From: Thermostichus sp047461615
GTDB lineage: Bacteria; Cyanobacteriota; Cyanobacteriia; Thermostichales; Thermostichaceae
DNA length: 64,000 nucleotides
Direction of reading: 5' to 3'
Assembly (NCBI RefSeq): GCF_047461615.1
Contig: NZ_JANSHI010000004.1
Span: 1-64,000 of the forward strand
Within the stretch, counting starts at the first letter, position 1, and every line of letters starts with the position of its first letter. The translations under genes and the position numbers were made by a program. Below, piece by piece: positions 52,114 to 60,582 of the stretch. The notes below the pieces were generated by a model. The model was not told the DNA's origin, did no database searches, and was given only the letters and a program-made list of their open reading frames with translations.

Positions 52114-53268
52114 ATGGAAAGAACTCTAGACGAAATTAACCGGCGCATTCTCCAAGGCCAAGTGCGGGTGTGGACGGCTCAGGAGGCCAAGGCCAAGCTG
52201 GCCACCCTTAGCCTTGAGGAGGCCTTCCAGCAGGTGGACGTGGTAACCACCGGTACCTTTGAGCCGATGGAGTCTTCGGGGGCAATTCTCAACCTAGGGC
52301 ACACGGATCCCCCAATCAAGATTCGCCAGGCCTGGTTAAACGGCGTGCCCGCCTATGCCGGCTTTGGGGCTGTCGATCTCTACATCGGGGCAGCCCAGCC
52401 CAGTGAGCAAGCTGATCAGCCCTATGGAGGGGGCCATGTCATCGCGGATCTGGTTGCCGGCAAGCGGGTGCATCTGCGGGCCATTGGCCAAGTAACCGAC
52501 TGCTATCCCCGCCCCGACTACGAGACTGTGCTGACGCGGGATCAGCTTAACCAGTTCTACCTGTTCAACCCCCGCAACGCCTACCAAAACTTCATTGTCG
52601 GCGTCAATGGCGGCGATCGGCCGCTGTACACCTACTTGGGCCTGTTGGAGCCCAACCTGGGCAACGCCATCTATTCCAATCCCGGCGAGCTATGCCCCCT
52701 GCTCAATGATCCCCTCCTGCGCCGGGTGGGGATTGGCAGCCGCATCTTTCTAGGGGGCGGCATCGGCTATATAGCTTGGGAAGGTACCCAACACTTTCCG
52801 CTGCAAAAGCGGCTGCCCAACCAAACTCCCATTGGCCCCGCAGCCACCCTGGCCTTGATTGGCGACGCCAAACAGATGCAAGCCGAATGGGTGCGAGGCT
52901 GCTACTTCCGCAACTACGGCCCCAGCTTGATGTTAGGGGTTGGGATCCCCATCCCCATCCTTTCCCCCAGCGATTTGGAGCCCATTGCCATCCGGGACAA
53001 AGATTTGGTGGCGCCCGTGATTGACTTTTCTATCCCCCGGCGGGTGCGGCCCACCTTTGGCCTGGTGAGCTATGCCCAGCTCAAATCCGGCTACATTGTC
53101 CTCAATGGCCGCAAGGTGCGCACTGCCCCCCTAGTCAGCCTGCGCCGCTCGATGCAAGTTGCCGAGATTCTCAAACAGTGGATTGCCAGCGGTCAGTTTA
53201 CCCTTACCCAGCCAGTGGCCCCCCTACCGCTAGATCGGGAGTTCCTCACCCAAAATCCCTATTCATGA
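52114..53268 (+). CDS. Homocysteine biosynthesis protein (DUF39/HcyBio family)
   Basis: A 384-residue protein with family segments VVTTGTFEPMESSGAILNLGHTDPPIKIRQAWLNGVPAYAGFGAVDLYIGA in outline, GELCPLLNDPLLRRVGIGSRIFLGGGIGYIAWEGTQH, and GVGIPIPILSPSDLEPIAIRDKDLV. In methanogens and some bacteria this family takes part in homocysteine formation from aspartate semialdehyde and sulfide. The conserved cysteine near PGELCPLL is kept. The cyanobacterial role is inferred from homology. A gap of about 170 bp upstream has no gene I recognise. Confidence 0.88.
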   Translation: MERTLDEINRRILQGQVRVWTAQEAKAKLATLSLEEAFQQVDVVTTGTFEPMESSGAILNLGHTDPPIKIRQAWLNGVPAYAGFGAVDLYIGAAQPSEQADQPYGGGHVIADLVAGKRVHLRAIGQVTDCYPRPDYETVLTRDQLNQFYLFNPRNAYQNFIVGVNGGDRPLYTYLGLLEPNLGNAIYSNPGELCPLLNDPLLRRVGIGSRIFLGGGIGYIAWEGTQHFPLQKRLPNQTPIGPAATLALIGDAKQMQAEWVRGCYFRNYGPSLMLGVGIPIPILSPSDLEPIAIRDKDLVAPVIDFSIPRRVRPTFGLVSYAQLKSGYIVLNGRKVRTAPLVSLRRSMQVAEILKQWIASGQFTLTQPVAPLPLDREFLTQNPYS

Positions 53269-53347
53269 GAGAACCTTGGCTGGCAAGGGGTTGCCTAGCT
53301 GAGAGTTGCCGCTACCATTACGCCTTAGGTGTCCCTGGGGGAAGAGA

Positions 53348-53881
53348 ATGTTCCGGCGTATGGCTTTTGGCTGGGCGGTGTTGGGATGGCTCCTAGCCCT
53401 GCCTGTTCTTCCCGGCCACGGGTTTGGGGAGCGGCGGGTTGTGCCTGACACCCCCTTCTACTTCGATAACCACTACTTTGATCGCTACCCCGAGGCAGTG
53501 GTGGTGGGCGTGGTCAATGGCGACACGCTGGTGGCGCAGATTGAAGGGGAGCAGAAATTGCGCTTGATCCGGCTGGCCGGGATCCAGGGCCTTAGCCCCC
53601 AGGAGGATCCTTTTTATCAGCAGGCGCTTGAGCTAATGCGTGAGCGCATCCTCCGCCGCACGGTCAAGCTGGAAGGGGATAAGCTGCTGCGCAACGTCGA
53701 TGCCACTGGCTTGGTGGAAGCCTATGTCTGGCTGGAGGGCCAGCAGATGAACGCCATGCTGGTGCGCAACGGCTTGGCTCGCATCGCCCCCTATACCCAT
53801 AACATCAAGTACGACAGCTACTTCCGCGGCCTGGAAAAAAGAGCTCGCCAAGAGCGCCTCGGCATCTGGAGCCGCCTCTAA
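53348..53881 (+). CDS. Exported thermonuclease-like (SNase-fold) protein
   Basis: A 177-residue protein with an N-terminal hydrophobic signal (MFRRMAFGWAVLGWLLALPVLPGHGFG) and a staphylococcal-nuclease-like OB fold: VVVGVVNGDTLVAQIEGEQKLRLIRLAGIQGLSP, RRTVKLEGDKLLRNVDATGLVEAYVWLEGQQMNAMLVRNGLARI in outline, and ARQERLGIWSRL. The catalytic Arg and Asp positions (GDTLV, RLIRLAGI) are partly retained, while the usual Glu is not obvious, so nuclease activity is uncertain. Start chosen at 53348; a frame to 53306 lacks the signal layout. Confidence 0.78.
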   Translation: MFRRMAFGWAVLGWLLALPVLPGHGFGERRVVPDTPFYFDNHYFDRYPEAVVVGVVNGDTLVAQIEGEQKLRLIRLAGIQGLSPQEDPFYQQALELMRERILRRTVKLEGDKLLRNVDATGLVEAYVWLEGQQMNAMLVRNGLARIAPYTHNIKYDSYFRGLEKRARQERLGIWSRL

Positions 53882-53931
53882 GACCTTGGGTAGCTCTAGA
53901 CTGGACTTAGCGCTAGACGTCTCTTCCTGCT

Positions 53932-54585
53932 TTGAGGGTCAAGCGAGATCCCAACCGCTGGCTGCGGCGACTGCCTTTGGTGGCAGGCGTTTTGGGCAGC
54001 ATTCTCCTAGTCATCAACCGGCTGGCCTTTACGCCAGAACTGCTGGCCAGTCAATCCCGCTCTGACGCCTTGGGGATCCTCCTCAGCGCCGTCTTAATCC
54101 TAACTGGCCTTTTGTGGCAGCAGGTTCAGCCCCGTCCTCCCCAGGCCGCTCCCCTGCAGGGGAGTCCAGGTTGCGATTGGCATCCTGAGCTGTCTGAACG
54201 CGAAAAACTGGAGCTGGCCTGGGCCTCCCACACTCTCCTTAGCACTACCGCCGCCCGCACCGTGGTGATCTGGGTGGAGGGACGCACTCTGCTGCAGCGA
54301 GGGATCCTAGCTAGCCCTGGCCAGTTGCCCTCCCTCCAGCCCCAAGGCACTCTGCAGCAGGTGTTGAAGACGGGGCAGCCGGTTTACCTAGGGGATCTGC
54401 GATTTTTCCCCGCCCGCGCCGAGTTCGAGGGCCTGTTGCCGGCCGGATCCCAGGCGGTTCTCTGCCAGCCCATTGGCCAAAAGGGATGCCTTATCTTGGG
54501 CAGTGACAGGCCGCGCAGCTTCAGCCGCCAGGAGCGAGCCTGGATTGCTGCCATCGCCAACAAACTAGAAACCCTGTTTGCCTAA
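53932..54585 (+). CDS. Cofactor assembly of complex C subunit B (CofB/CCB family)
   Basis: A 217-residue protein with two membrane segments near the N-terminus (LPLVAGVLGSILLVINRLAF and LGILLSAVLILTGLLWQ) and a GAF-like soluble domain (LELAWASHTLLSTTAARTVVIWVEGRTLLQRG ... SRQERAWIAAIANKLETLFA). This is the layout of the cyanobacterial CCB2/CCB4-like family that helps attach haem cn to cytochrome b6. The start is TTG at 53932. It is convergent with chlI across a GC-rich hairpin. Confidence 0.78.
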   Translation: MRVKRDPNRWLRRLPLVAGVLGSILLVINRLAFTPELLASQSRSDALGILLSAVLILTGLLWQQVQPRPPQAAPLQGSPGCDWHPELSEREKLELAWASHTLLSTTAARTVVIWVEGRTLLQRGILASPGQLPSLQPQGTLQQVLKTGQPVYLGDLRFFPARAEFEGLLPAGSQAVLCQPIGQKGCLILGSDRPRSFSRQERAWIAAIANKLETLFA

Positions 54586-54612
54586 CTCCCCCCCTGGAGG
54601 AGGGGTTGGGAG
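54586..54612. terminator. Hairpin between convergent CofB-like gene and chlI
   Basis: The sequence CTCCCCCCCTGGAGGAGGGGTTGGGAG can fold with paired ends CTCCC/GGGAG and an inner CCCCT/AGGGG, lying exactly between two convergent stop codons. There is no clear run of T residues on either side, so if it is a terminator it is not a classical intrinsic one. Confidence 0.45.
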
Positions 54613-54618
54613 CAAGGG

Positions 54619-55677
54619 CTAGGCAGCGCTCTCCAGGCTCACCTGAAACACCTCGCTAAAGGCCTTCTCGACCTTGTAGCCGGAGTCGATGGTTTCCAGA
54701 GGATCCTTGCGCAGGCGGTGGCGCAAGCACAAGCTAATCACCCGGCGAATGTCGGCAACAGTAACTTCCGTACGCCCTTCTAGAGCCGCTAGGGCCTTGG
54801 CCGCCCGGTTGGTGACGATATCTCCCCGCAGCCCGTCGACTTCCAAGGCCGCACACACGCCAGAGATCTTCAAGCGCAATTCGGGATCAATCCCCACCTG
54901 CGGCAATAGGTGTTGGGCTTTTTCAATGCGCTCCCGCAGGCGCTGCTGGGCATCGGCGTATTTGGCTAAGAAAGCCTGGGGATCGGCGTCGAACTGGCTG
55001 CGCTCTTCCACAATCTGCACTCGCAGGGCCGGATCCCGCACCGTTTCGATGCGGACAAACATGCCGAAGCGATCCAGAAGCTGGGGGCGCAGCTCCCCTT
55101 CCTCGGGGTTGCCGGATCCCACGAGCACAAAGCGGGCTGGGTGGCGAATGGAGATCCCCTCCCGCTCGACGGTGTTCCAGCCGGAGGCCGCCGCATCCAG
55201 CAGTACGTCCACCAGGTGGTCGTCCAGGAGGTTGACCTCGTCCACATAGAGGATGCCGCGGTTGGCCTTGGCCAGAAGCCCCGGCTCAAAGGCCTTCACC
55301 CCTTGAGAGAGAGCCCGCTCGATATCCAGGGTGCCGCAGACCCGGTCTTCGGTGGCCCCCAGGGGCAAGTCCACCATCGGCACCTGGATCCAGGTGGTTT
55401 CCAGGGTTTCTCCTGCCTGCAGGCGCTCCCACACCTGATCGCTCATCAGATCCCGCTGCCGCGGATGGCTGTTGAAGGGATCCCCTTTGACGACCTCAAT
55501 TTTGGGAAGGAGATCGGCCAAGGCGCGGATGGTGGTGGATTTGCCCGTGCCCCGATCCCCCATGATCAGCACGCCGCCGATGCGGGGATCGATAACGTTG
55601 AGGAGCAGGGCCAGCTTCATTTCTTCCTGGCCAACAATGGCCGTGAAAGGGAAAACCGGGCGACGTTCCAAGTTCAT
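54619..55677 (-). CDS. chlI: Magnesium chelatase ATPase subunit I
   Basis: ChlI is the AAA+ motor of magnesium chelatase, which inserts Mg into protoporphyrin IX at the branch to chlorophyll. The 352-residue protein has FPFTAIVGQEEMKLALLLNVID, the Walker A GDRGTGKSTTIRALADLLP, Walker B GILYVDEVNLLDDHLVDVLLDAA and sensor region VGSGNPEEGELRPQLLDRFGMFV. Length is normal. chlD and chlH are not nearby, as usual in cyanobacteria. Confidence 0.97.
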   Translation of the reverse strand: MNLERRPVFPFTAIVGQEEMKLALLLNVIDPRIGGVLIMGDRGTGKSTTIRALADLLPKIEVVKGDPFNSHPRQRDLMSDQVWERLQAGETLETTWIQVPMVDLPLGATEDRVCGTLDIERALSQGVKAFEPGLLAKANRGILYVDEVNLLDDHLVDVLLDAAASGWNTVEREGISIRHPARFVLVGSGNPEEGELRPQLLDRFGMFVRIETVRDPALRVQIVEERSQFDADPQAFLAKYADAQQRLRERIEKAQHLLPQVGIDPELRLKISGVCAALEVDGLRGDIVTNRAAKALAALEGRTEVTVADIRRVISLCLRHRLRKDPLETIDSGYKVEKAFSEVFQVSLESAA

Positions 55678-55878
55678 AAAGCTACAACCAGCAATCCACC
55701 CTCATTATCCCCCTTCTGGGCTGTTCAAGGCCCCAGTAGGAACCTCAGGGCCACTTTTTGGTCAAAAGAAGTAGGCGCCGGCGACAACTAGCGGTGGCTT
55801 GCCTGGGGTAGCTTGAAGCGGGTTGCAGACAAAAGCTACACCTAGGAGAAGATCCCAGCGACACCGGCAACGCAGTGA

Positions 55879-56343
55879 TTGGGTGGGGAGATAGTAGCGG
55901 TGTTTGGTCAAGCAGGTCGGAAAGGAGGAGCGGCACTCTCGCTGGCAAGCGTGGCCCAGAAAGGGCTGGTGGGCTTGATCTGGGCTTGTACCTGGATCCC
56001 GCTAGTGGGTGTTTCCCTGGCCGTAGCCCAAACCCCTGCCATTCCCCTAGCTCTAAGCGATGAACAGGTTACCAAGTATGCCCGCATCGTCTTGGAGATG
56101 GAGCCCCACCGGCAGGAAGCCCAGCAGCGCTCTCAGGCTACCGAGGATCCGGCCACCAAGGATCAAATCCGGCGGGAGTTCATTCGCACCGCCACCGAGA
56201 TCATCACCCGCCATGGCATGACCGTGCCGGAATATAACCGCATCACCTTGTGGATTCGCTCTGAAGAAGGAAAAGAGCTCAAACAACGCATCGAGGCGGA
56301 AATCCTGCGCCTGCAAAGCAGGGACTCCCGTCGCAAGCCCTAG
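55879..56343 (+). CDS. Exported DUF4168 domain protein
   Basis: A 154-residue protein with a hydrophobic N-terminal signal ending near SLAVAQTPA and a C-terminal DUF4168 domain (LSDEQVTKYARIVLEMEPHRQEAQQ ... FIRTATEIITRHGMTVPEYNRITLWIRSE in outline). The family is common in cyanobacterial periplasmic or cell-surface proteins of unknown function. The start (ATG 55879) could move to 55915 or later since the signal begins some 30 residues in. Confidence 0.8.
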   Translation: MGGEIVAVFGQAGRKGGAALSLASVAQKGLVGLIWACTWIPLVGVSLAVAQTPAIPLALSDEQVTKYARIVLEMEPHRQEAQQRSQATEDPATKDQIRREFIRTATEIITRHGMTVPEYNRITLWIRSEEGKELKQRIEAEILRLQSRDSRRKP

Positions 56344-56455
56344 CCTCCTAGATGACCCCACGGCTTGAGGTAGAGGCTTCTACACCGCGCCTTGCGGTGA
56401 CGGCGGGCAGAGGATGGGGATAGGCTGGAAGCGGATAGAGAGCGGGGGAAGAAGG

Positions 56456-56995
56456 ATGAGCGGACCCATGTCGCAGCTAGGAGGGGCGACGGTTGAGCGC
56501 ATGCGGTCTCGCTTGCGCTTGACGCGCCGCTTTGGGTTCTGGTTTCAGGGGGTTCTGGGGGCAACGGCCCTGCTGCTGTGGCTTGGTTTTTTAATTGGCC
56601 AGAATACCGTCTATCGAGATGACTCGCTGGGGGCTACTATCGCCTTCTGGTTTACTCTGCTGACTTTACTCACTCTAGCAGCCGGCCTCTTCCTCAACTG
56701 GCGCTACTTGCTGCACGCAGAGCGCCGCTCAGCTTCCGCTACTGCCTCAGGCCAATTCGATTTGCCCAAGCAATTGCAGTTGGTTACCTACGTCAGCCTC
56801 ATTGGAGCGTTCCTGGCTTTGATTGGCATGGAAGCCCAAGTCGGCGAGCTATTGGCACGCATTTTCGCCCGCACCCAGGCCAACCAGGTAACAGGAGTAC
56901 TGCTCTTGGCTGCCAATATCAACGTCACCTTCGCCCACTTTGTCTGCTTGGCAGGAGTGCTCTGGATTACCGGTGTCCTTGACCGCGATCTCTGA
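56456..56995 (+). CDS. DUF3611 membrane protein
   Basis: A 179-residue protein with four membrane segments: FGFWFQGVLGATALLLWLGFLIG, LGATIAFWFTLLTLLTLAAGLFL, LQLVTYVSLIGAFLALIGM and VTGVLLLAANINVTFAHFVCLAGVLWITG. The order and the motif RRFGFWFQ match DUF3611, a cyanobacteria/chloroplast family of unknown function. The ATG at 56456 is chosen over 56414 because the first extra residues are unconserved. Confidence 0.85.
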   Translation: MSGPMSQLGGATVERMRSRLRLTRRFGFWFQGVLGATALLLWLGFLIGQNTVYRDDSLGATIAFWFTLLTLLTLAAGLFLNWRYLLHAERRSASATASGQFDLPKQLQLVTYVSLIGAFLALIGMEAQVGELLARIFARTQANQVTGVLLLAANINVTFAHFVCLAGVLWITGVLDRDL

Positions 56996-57106
56996 CTCTT
57001 CTAAAAGAGCTACTAGCCTGGGGCAGGGCATTCTGCAAAGACAACTAACCCCTCCGCGAGTGCAAGAGGGGCAAGCCGGAGCTACCGATTCCAGCCGACT
57101 GGGACG

Positions 57107-57244
57107 TTACTTAAAGCCCACCGCCGCCTGCCAGACAAAGGCAAGCAGGAAAAACAGAACGGGGATGATCGGCAAAATATCGACCAGTGGGTCGAACAGT
57201 TCATAGCCTTCTGGCAAAGCAGCCAGGAGCATCGTTACAGGCAT
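57107..57244 (-). CDS. psbK: Photosystem II reaction centre protein K
   Basis: A 45-residue small membrane subunit of photosystem II, found by translating the short minus-strand frame by eye: MPVTMLLAALPEGYELFDPL, then VDILPIIPVLFFLLAFVWQAAVGFK. The processed part PEGYELFDPLVDILPIIPVLFF and the ending VWQAAVGFK match PsbK exactly in pattern, with one transmembrane helix that sits at the periphery near CP43. The leader before PEGY is removed in the mature protein. The gene stands alone, divergent to DUF3611 on the left only by orientation, with a 570-bp noncoding stretch upstream. Confidence 0.95.
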   Translation of the reverse strand: MPVTMLLAALPEGYELFDPLVDILPIIPVLFFLLAFVWQAAVGFK

Positions 57245-57816
57245 GACACCAAACCTCACCAGGAAGGAAGTGGGACTAGAGAAACGAGTTCGTTAGGGAT
57301 TTTCCTATTGGCTCCAGATCTTGGCTGGGTCGCAGTTTTCCTGAACCGCTCTGAAAGACTTATTCAACCCCGGGCAAAAGCAGACTTTCGCTCGGCGTTG
57401 AGGCTTTCTTCCTGCTTCCACGACCCGTAGCTAGTAGTAGAGTTCACCTCTACTACCCCGCCAGAGGGATCTCCACAGGCGTCACTTCCCCGCGAGCTGC
57501 AGGTAGTTGCCCCTTGCTCTTGATCGAGCACACCGGCTAAAGACGGAGCCAACTTTAGCCTAGGCAAAACGCCTACCCAAGAAGATGTACCTGCTAGCCT
57601 ACTAGCTCAGCCCATCTACGTCAAGGCAGAAGGTTAGTTAGGTCCGGTGAATCAAGGACTAGAGGAGAACCCTGAGGGCAGGAGTGCTTTCAAGAAGCTG
57701 CGTCGCCACCTTACTGGCAAAGCCATAACTAGGCTAGCACAAGGCGACTTGTGCTCGGTCGCGGCAGCAGGGCAGAGCGCTTGGCACGAAGGCCAGGGCT
57801 TGCGTTGCCATGCAAC
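57245..57816. other. Noncoding region between psbK and psaK with a hairpin
   Basis: About 570 bp without a recognisable gene. It includes the perfect 9-bp inverted repeat GTAGTAGAG/CTCTACTAC with a 5-base loop at 57434-57456 and must contain the psbK promoter (minus strand). Several CTAG-containing short words recur. No coding pattern or tRNA was seen; a small RNA is possible but not shown. Confidence 0.45.
57434..57456. repeat. Perfect 9-bp inverted repeat, hairpin
   Basis: GTAGTAGAG at 57434-57442 and its complement CTCTACTAC at 57448-57456, with loop TTCAC. It lies about 190 bp upstream of psbK on the psbK template side. It could be a terminator of the psaK transcript (minus strand), an operator, or part of a small RNA; no T-run follows on the plus strand. 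Confidence 0.6.
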
Positions 57817-58062
57817 CTAGAGAACCCCCATGTTGGAGAGGCCCAAGATTACTCCTACCCCCAGCAGATGACCAAAGCTGGCAACTCCCAAGACTTCTGG
57901 CCAGGTCATCCCCAACACCGGTCCAGTTTCTGAAGCCACCCCCGAAGAGGACTTGAAGCTCAGGTATGCCAGTCCTGTGCAGAGCAGAATGATCACCGCG
58001 CTTAGGGGAGACCAGGGGCTGGTGTGAGCGGTTATAGCTAGCGGCGCAACAAGGGGCAGCAT
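57817..58062 (-). CDS. psaK: Photosystem I reaction centre subunit PsaK
   Basis: An 81-residue two-helix membrane subunit at the edge of photosystem I. It has the PsaK features TSPWSPLSAVIILLCTGLAYLSF (first helix) and the strongly conserved ending LGVASFGHLLGVGVILGLSNMGVL (second helix). The loop between is short, as is normal. Divergent from crtR across 315 bp. Confidence 0.9.
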   Translation of the reverse strand: MLPLVAPLAITAHTSPWSPLSAVIILLCTGLAYLSFKSSSGVASETGPVLGMTWPEVLGVASFGHLLGVGVILGLSNMGVL

Positions 58063-58377
58063 GGTTTTCCTCCTTGGCTTAGGTTAACCGCCCCCTAGAT
58101 TACCCCCGTTTTGCAAGACTTAAAGGGATCCCCCCGCGATCTTCACATGAATTGCAACAGAGGCCGCAACAAAACCTCACAACAGTTCTTGCCGGGATCC
58201 CTGTCGGCGTCAGTTGGGGTTGGCGGGAAAATCAGGCCTGACGGGACAAGCTGAGCAGTTCTGTGCCGTATACTAACGAAAGTTAACAAAGTTTATCCCT
58301 GACGCTTGCTGGGGTTTGGCGGGTTGCCTTAAACCATCCCCACCGTCTGCGCTGTGCACACTCGAGGATGGCTGCCG
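58063..58377. promoter_or_regulatory. Divergent promoter region of psaK and crtR
   Basis: About 315 bp between divergent genes. A TATACT element at 58269-58274, about 105 bases upstream of the crtR ATG, fits a -10 box, with only a weak -35 match (GACAAG at 58245-58250). Direct GTTAAC/AGTTAACAAAG-type and CAACA words occur, and there are two GGGATCC sites. Regulation by light is expected for both genes but is not visible as a known operator. Confidence 0.4.
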
Positions 58378-59355
58378 ATGACTGCTGCTGTGACTCCGCA
58401 ACCGGACTCCAGGCCTTTTACCTTACCTCGTGAGCTGCTGGGGCCGCCGCCAGAATTTTGGAATCCCACCCTATTGATGTTTCTAGGGTCCGTGGCGCTG
58501 TCAGCCGCCTGCTTTTGTGGGTATGCCTTTTGGCATTGGCCCCGCTGGTTGGTGTTCTGGCTAAACTTTGTCGCCCTCTATGTGCTGGGCACGGTAATCC
58601 ACGATGCCTCCCACGGCTCAGCCCACCGCAACCGCTTTTTGAACGAGGCTATGGGGCATGGCTCTGCTCTGTTGCAGGGCTTTGTCTACCCTGTCTTTAA
58701 GCGGGTGCATATGCAACACCATGCCCACGTCAACCATCCTGAGAACGATCCGGATCACTACGTCTCCACGGGGGGGCCGCTGTGGCTTATTGCGCCGCGC
58801 TTTTTCTACCACGAGGTGTTTTTCTTCAAGCGGCAGCTCTGGCGCAAAGGCCGCTGGGACCTGCTGGAGTGGGCTTTGAGTCGGCTAGTAGTGGTCTTGA
58901 CCTTTGCCTTGGCCTTCCACTTCGGCTACACCGACTACCTCCTGAACTACTGGCTGCCCCCTGCTTTTATCATGGGGCTTCTATTGGGCTTGTTTTTCGA
59001 CTACCTGCCCCATCGCCCCTTTCAATCTCAGGAGCGGTGGTACAACGCCAGGGTCTACCCTAGCCGGCTAGCCAACATCCTCCTGTTGGGACAGAACTAC
59101 CATCTCATCCACCACCTCTGGCCTTCGGTTCCCTGGTACAAGTATCAGGCGGCCTACTGGGTGGCTAAGCCAGAGCTGGACGCTCGCAACTGCCACCAAA
59201 CCCTGGGCATTTGGCGAAAGGGTGAGTTTTGGAGCTTTCTCTACGACGCCCTAATTGGCCTGCACTGGCACAAGCCTGCCCCTGCGGCTGCCCAGGCCAA
59301 GTCACTAGGAGCGTCATCCTCTGCGGATCCTCAGCAGGGCGAAGAGGCCGATTGA
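58378..59355 (+). CDS. crtR: Beta-carotene hydroxylase CrtR
   Basis: CrtR hydroxylates beta-ionone rings to make zeaxanthin, a photoprotective xanthophyll. The protein (325 residues from ATG 58378; GTG at 58354 is possible) belongs to the fatty-acid desaturase-like di-iron family with histidine boxes HDASHGSAH, HMQHHAHVNHPENDPDH and NYHLIHHLWPSVPWY, plus DYLPHRPFQSQERWYNARVYPS that is characteristic of CrtR rather than desaturases. Four membrane segments are visible. The C-terminal 25 residues are unconserved. Confidence 0.9.
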   Translation: MTAAVTPQPDSRPFTLPRELLGPPPEFWNPTLLMFLGSVALSAACFCGYAFWHWPRWLVFWLNFVALYVLGTVIHDASHGSAHRNRFLNEAMGHGSALLQGFVYPVFKRVHMQHHAHVNHPENDPDHYVSTGGPLWLIAPRFFYHEVFFFKRQLWRKGRWDLLEWALSRLVVVLTFALAFHFGYTDYLLNYWLPPAFIMGLLLGLFFDYLPHRPFQSQERWYNARVYPSRLANILLLGQNYHLIHHLWPSVPWYKYQAAYWVAKPELDARNCHQTLGIWRKGEFWSFLYDALIGLHWHKPAPAAAQAKSLGASSSADPQQGEEAD

Positions 59356-59514
59356 GAGGGTCTTGCCCACGCCCGGATCCCTCAGTTGCTGCTGTTTGTC
59401 GAGGCAGCTAGCTTGCTGCAGGACGCCGGCCAAGCCGTTGTGGGCGCAGGTGCGCGGGTCCAGGGTCCGGCGGCACCGCTATCGCGAAGGCAAGCCAGCA
59501 GGGGCTCGATCCCG

Positions 59515-60207
59515 CTAGAGGGAGATCTTGGCATAGGCCTGGCCAGCCTCTCGGCGCAGCTCTTGGGCCCGTCGAAACAGCTCTTGCCCGGTGTGCAGGT
59601 GGCGGTCGTCGAAGTTAAGCGGAAAATGGCTCAGCTCCTCCAGAGCATCTTCCAGGTGGTTGAGGGCGTAGTAGAGGCAGGAAGCCACTTTCCCCAAGCT
59701 GCTGGGGTTGGGAAGACGGCGAAAGATCTGCTGAGCTTGGGCCAATTTCTGCGCGCATTCCTCTAGGTATAGGCCAAAGGCCGCCAGCAACTCGGGATCG
59801 AAGGGATCGGCGGACAGAGCGTTGAGCTGGGGTTTTAGGGAAGCCAACAGAGATCCCAAGAGTCGGTTCAGGGGGGTGTAAACCTGTCGAATCCAGGCTT
59901 CGCGGAGGAGGGCTTCTTGGCTGACCGTCGGCGGCGGGGAGGCTATCGGCTGAGAGCGGCGCCAGGTCTGGCTGGCAAGCAGTTGCCGGTCGTATTCGCG
60001 GCGGGCTTGGGGATCCCGGAGCACGGCGTAAGCGGCGTTGATCTGGCGGATCCGCTCAGCAGCGGCCTGATCCTTTTTGGCTAGCAGACTATCGGGGTGG
60101 TAGTACTTGACCAAGCGGCGGTAGGCACGCTTGATCTCGGCTGCCGTCGCCTGCATGGAGACTCCCAAAACCTCGTAGTGGGAAACCGCTTCCAATCCGC
60201 TCCCCAT
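59515..60207 (-). CDS. J-domain protein
   Basis: A 230-residue protein with an N-terminal DnaJ domain: HYEVLGVSMQATAAEIKRAYRRLVKYYHPDSLLAKKD with the intact HPD motif and YAVLRDPQARREYDRQL. The rest is a helical region without G/F-rich, zinc-finger or C-terminal DnaJ domains, so it is a specialised type III co-chaperone that stimulates DnaK for an unknown client. It points toward crtR; about 160 bp lies between them. Confidence 0.9.
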   Translation of the reverse strand: MGSGLEAVSHYEVLGVSMQATAAEIKRAYRRLVKYYHPDSLLAKKDQAAAERIRQINAAYAVLRDPQARREYDRQLLASQTWRRSQPIASPPPTVSQEALLREAWIRQVYTPLNRLLGSLLASLKPQLNALSADPFDPELLAAFGLYLEECAQKLAQAQQIFRRLPNPSSLGKVASCLYYALNHLEDALEELSHFPLNFDDRHLHTGQELFRRAQELRREAGQAYAKISL

Positions 60208-60279
60208 CGTCTTCCGCTAGCAAACCTTCACATTCTACGCTGGAGCCTACAATAAAGGTGAGCTCTCCCGTGTTGCCCC

Positions 60280-60582
60280 ATGTCTTCCTCCTCTCCGGGA
60301 TCCCCCCATCCCCTCAGCGCTCTCTTGGGGTCCACCTTTGCTGCCGGCCTAGGCTACGGTTTCCTGCAATTGCTGCTCTCAATGCTGGCCAAGCTGCCGC
60401 CTGTTGATCTAGACAGCGGATCCCTGGCACGGGGAGTCGGCATTTTGGTGCGCTACCTGTTGGTGGGCTCCGTTTCTCTAGTTGCCTTCATGTTTGTCAT
60501 GGTAGGCTTGGGGCTGGCGGCCTACTCGGTGCAACTGCTGAGGGAGCGGCTGACCTCTTCCCGGCACCGGTCTAGCCTCTAG
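60280..60582 (+). CDS. DUF3082 small membrane protein
   Basis: A 100-residue protein with two membrane segments (STFAAGLGYGFLQLLLSMLAKL and VGILVRYLLVGSVSLVAFMFVMVGLGLAAYSVQLL), the DUF3082 layout of cyanobacteria. The last 35 codons (60478-60582) overlap antisense with the end of the transglycosylase gene. Function unknown. Confidence 0.78.
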   Translation: MSSSSPGSPHPLSALLGSTFAAGLGYGFLQLLLSMLAKLPPVDLDSGSLARGVGILVRYLLVGSVSLVAFMFVMVGLGLAAYSVQLLRERLTSSRHRSSL

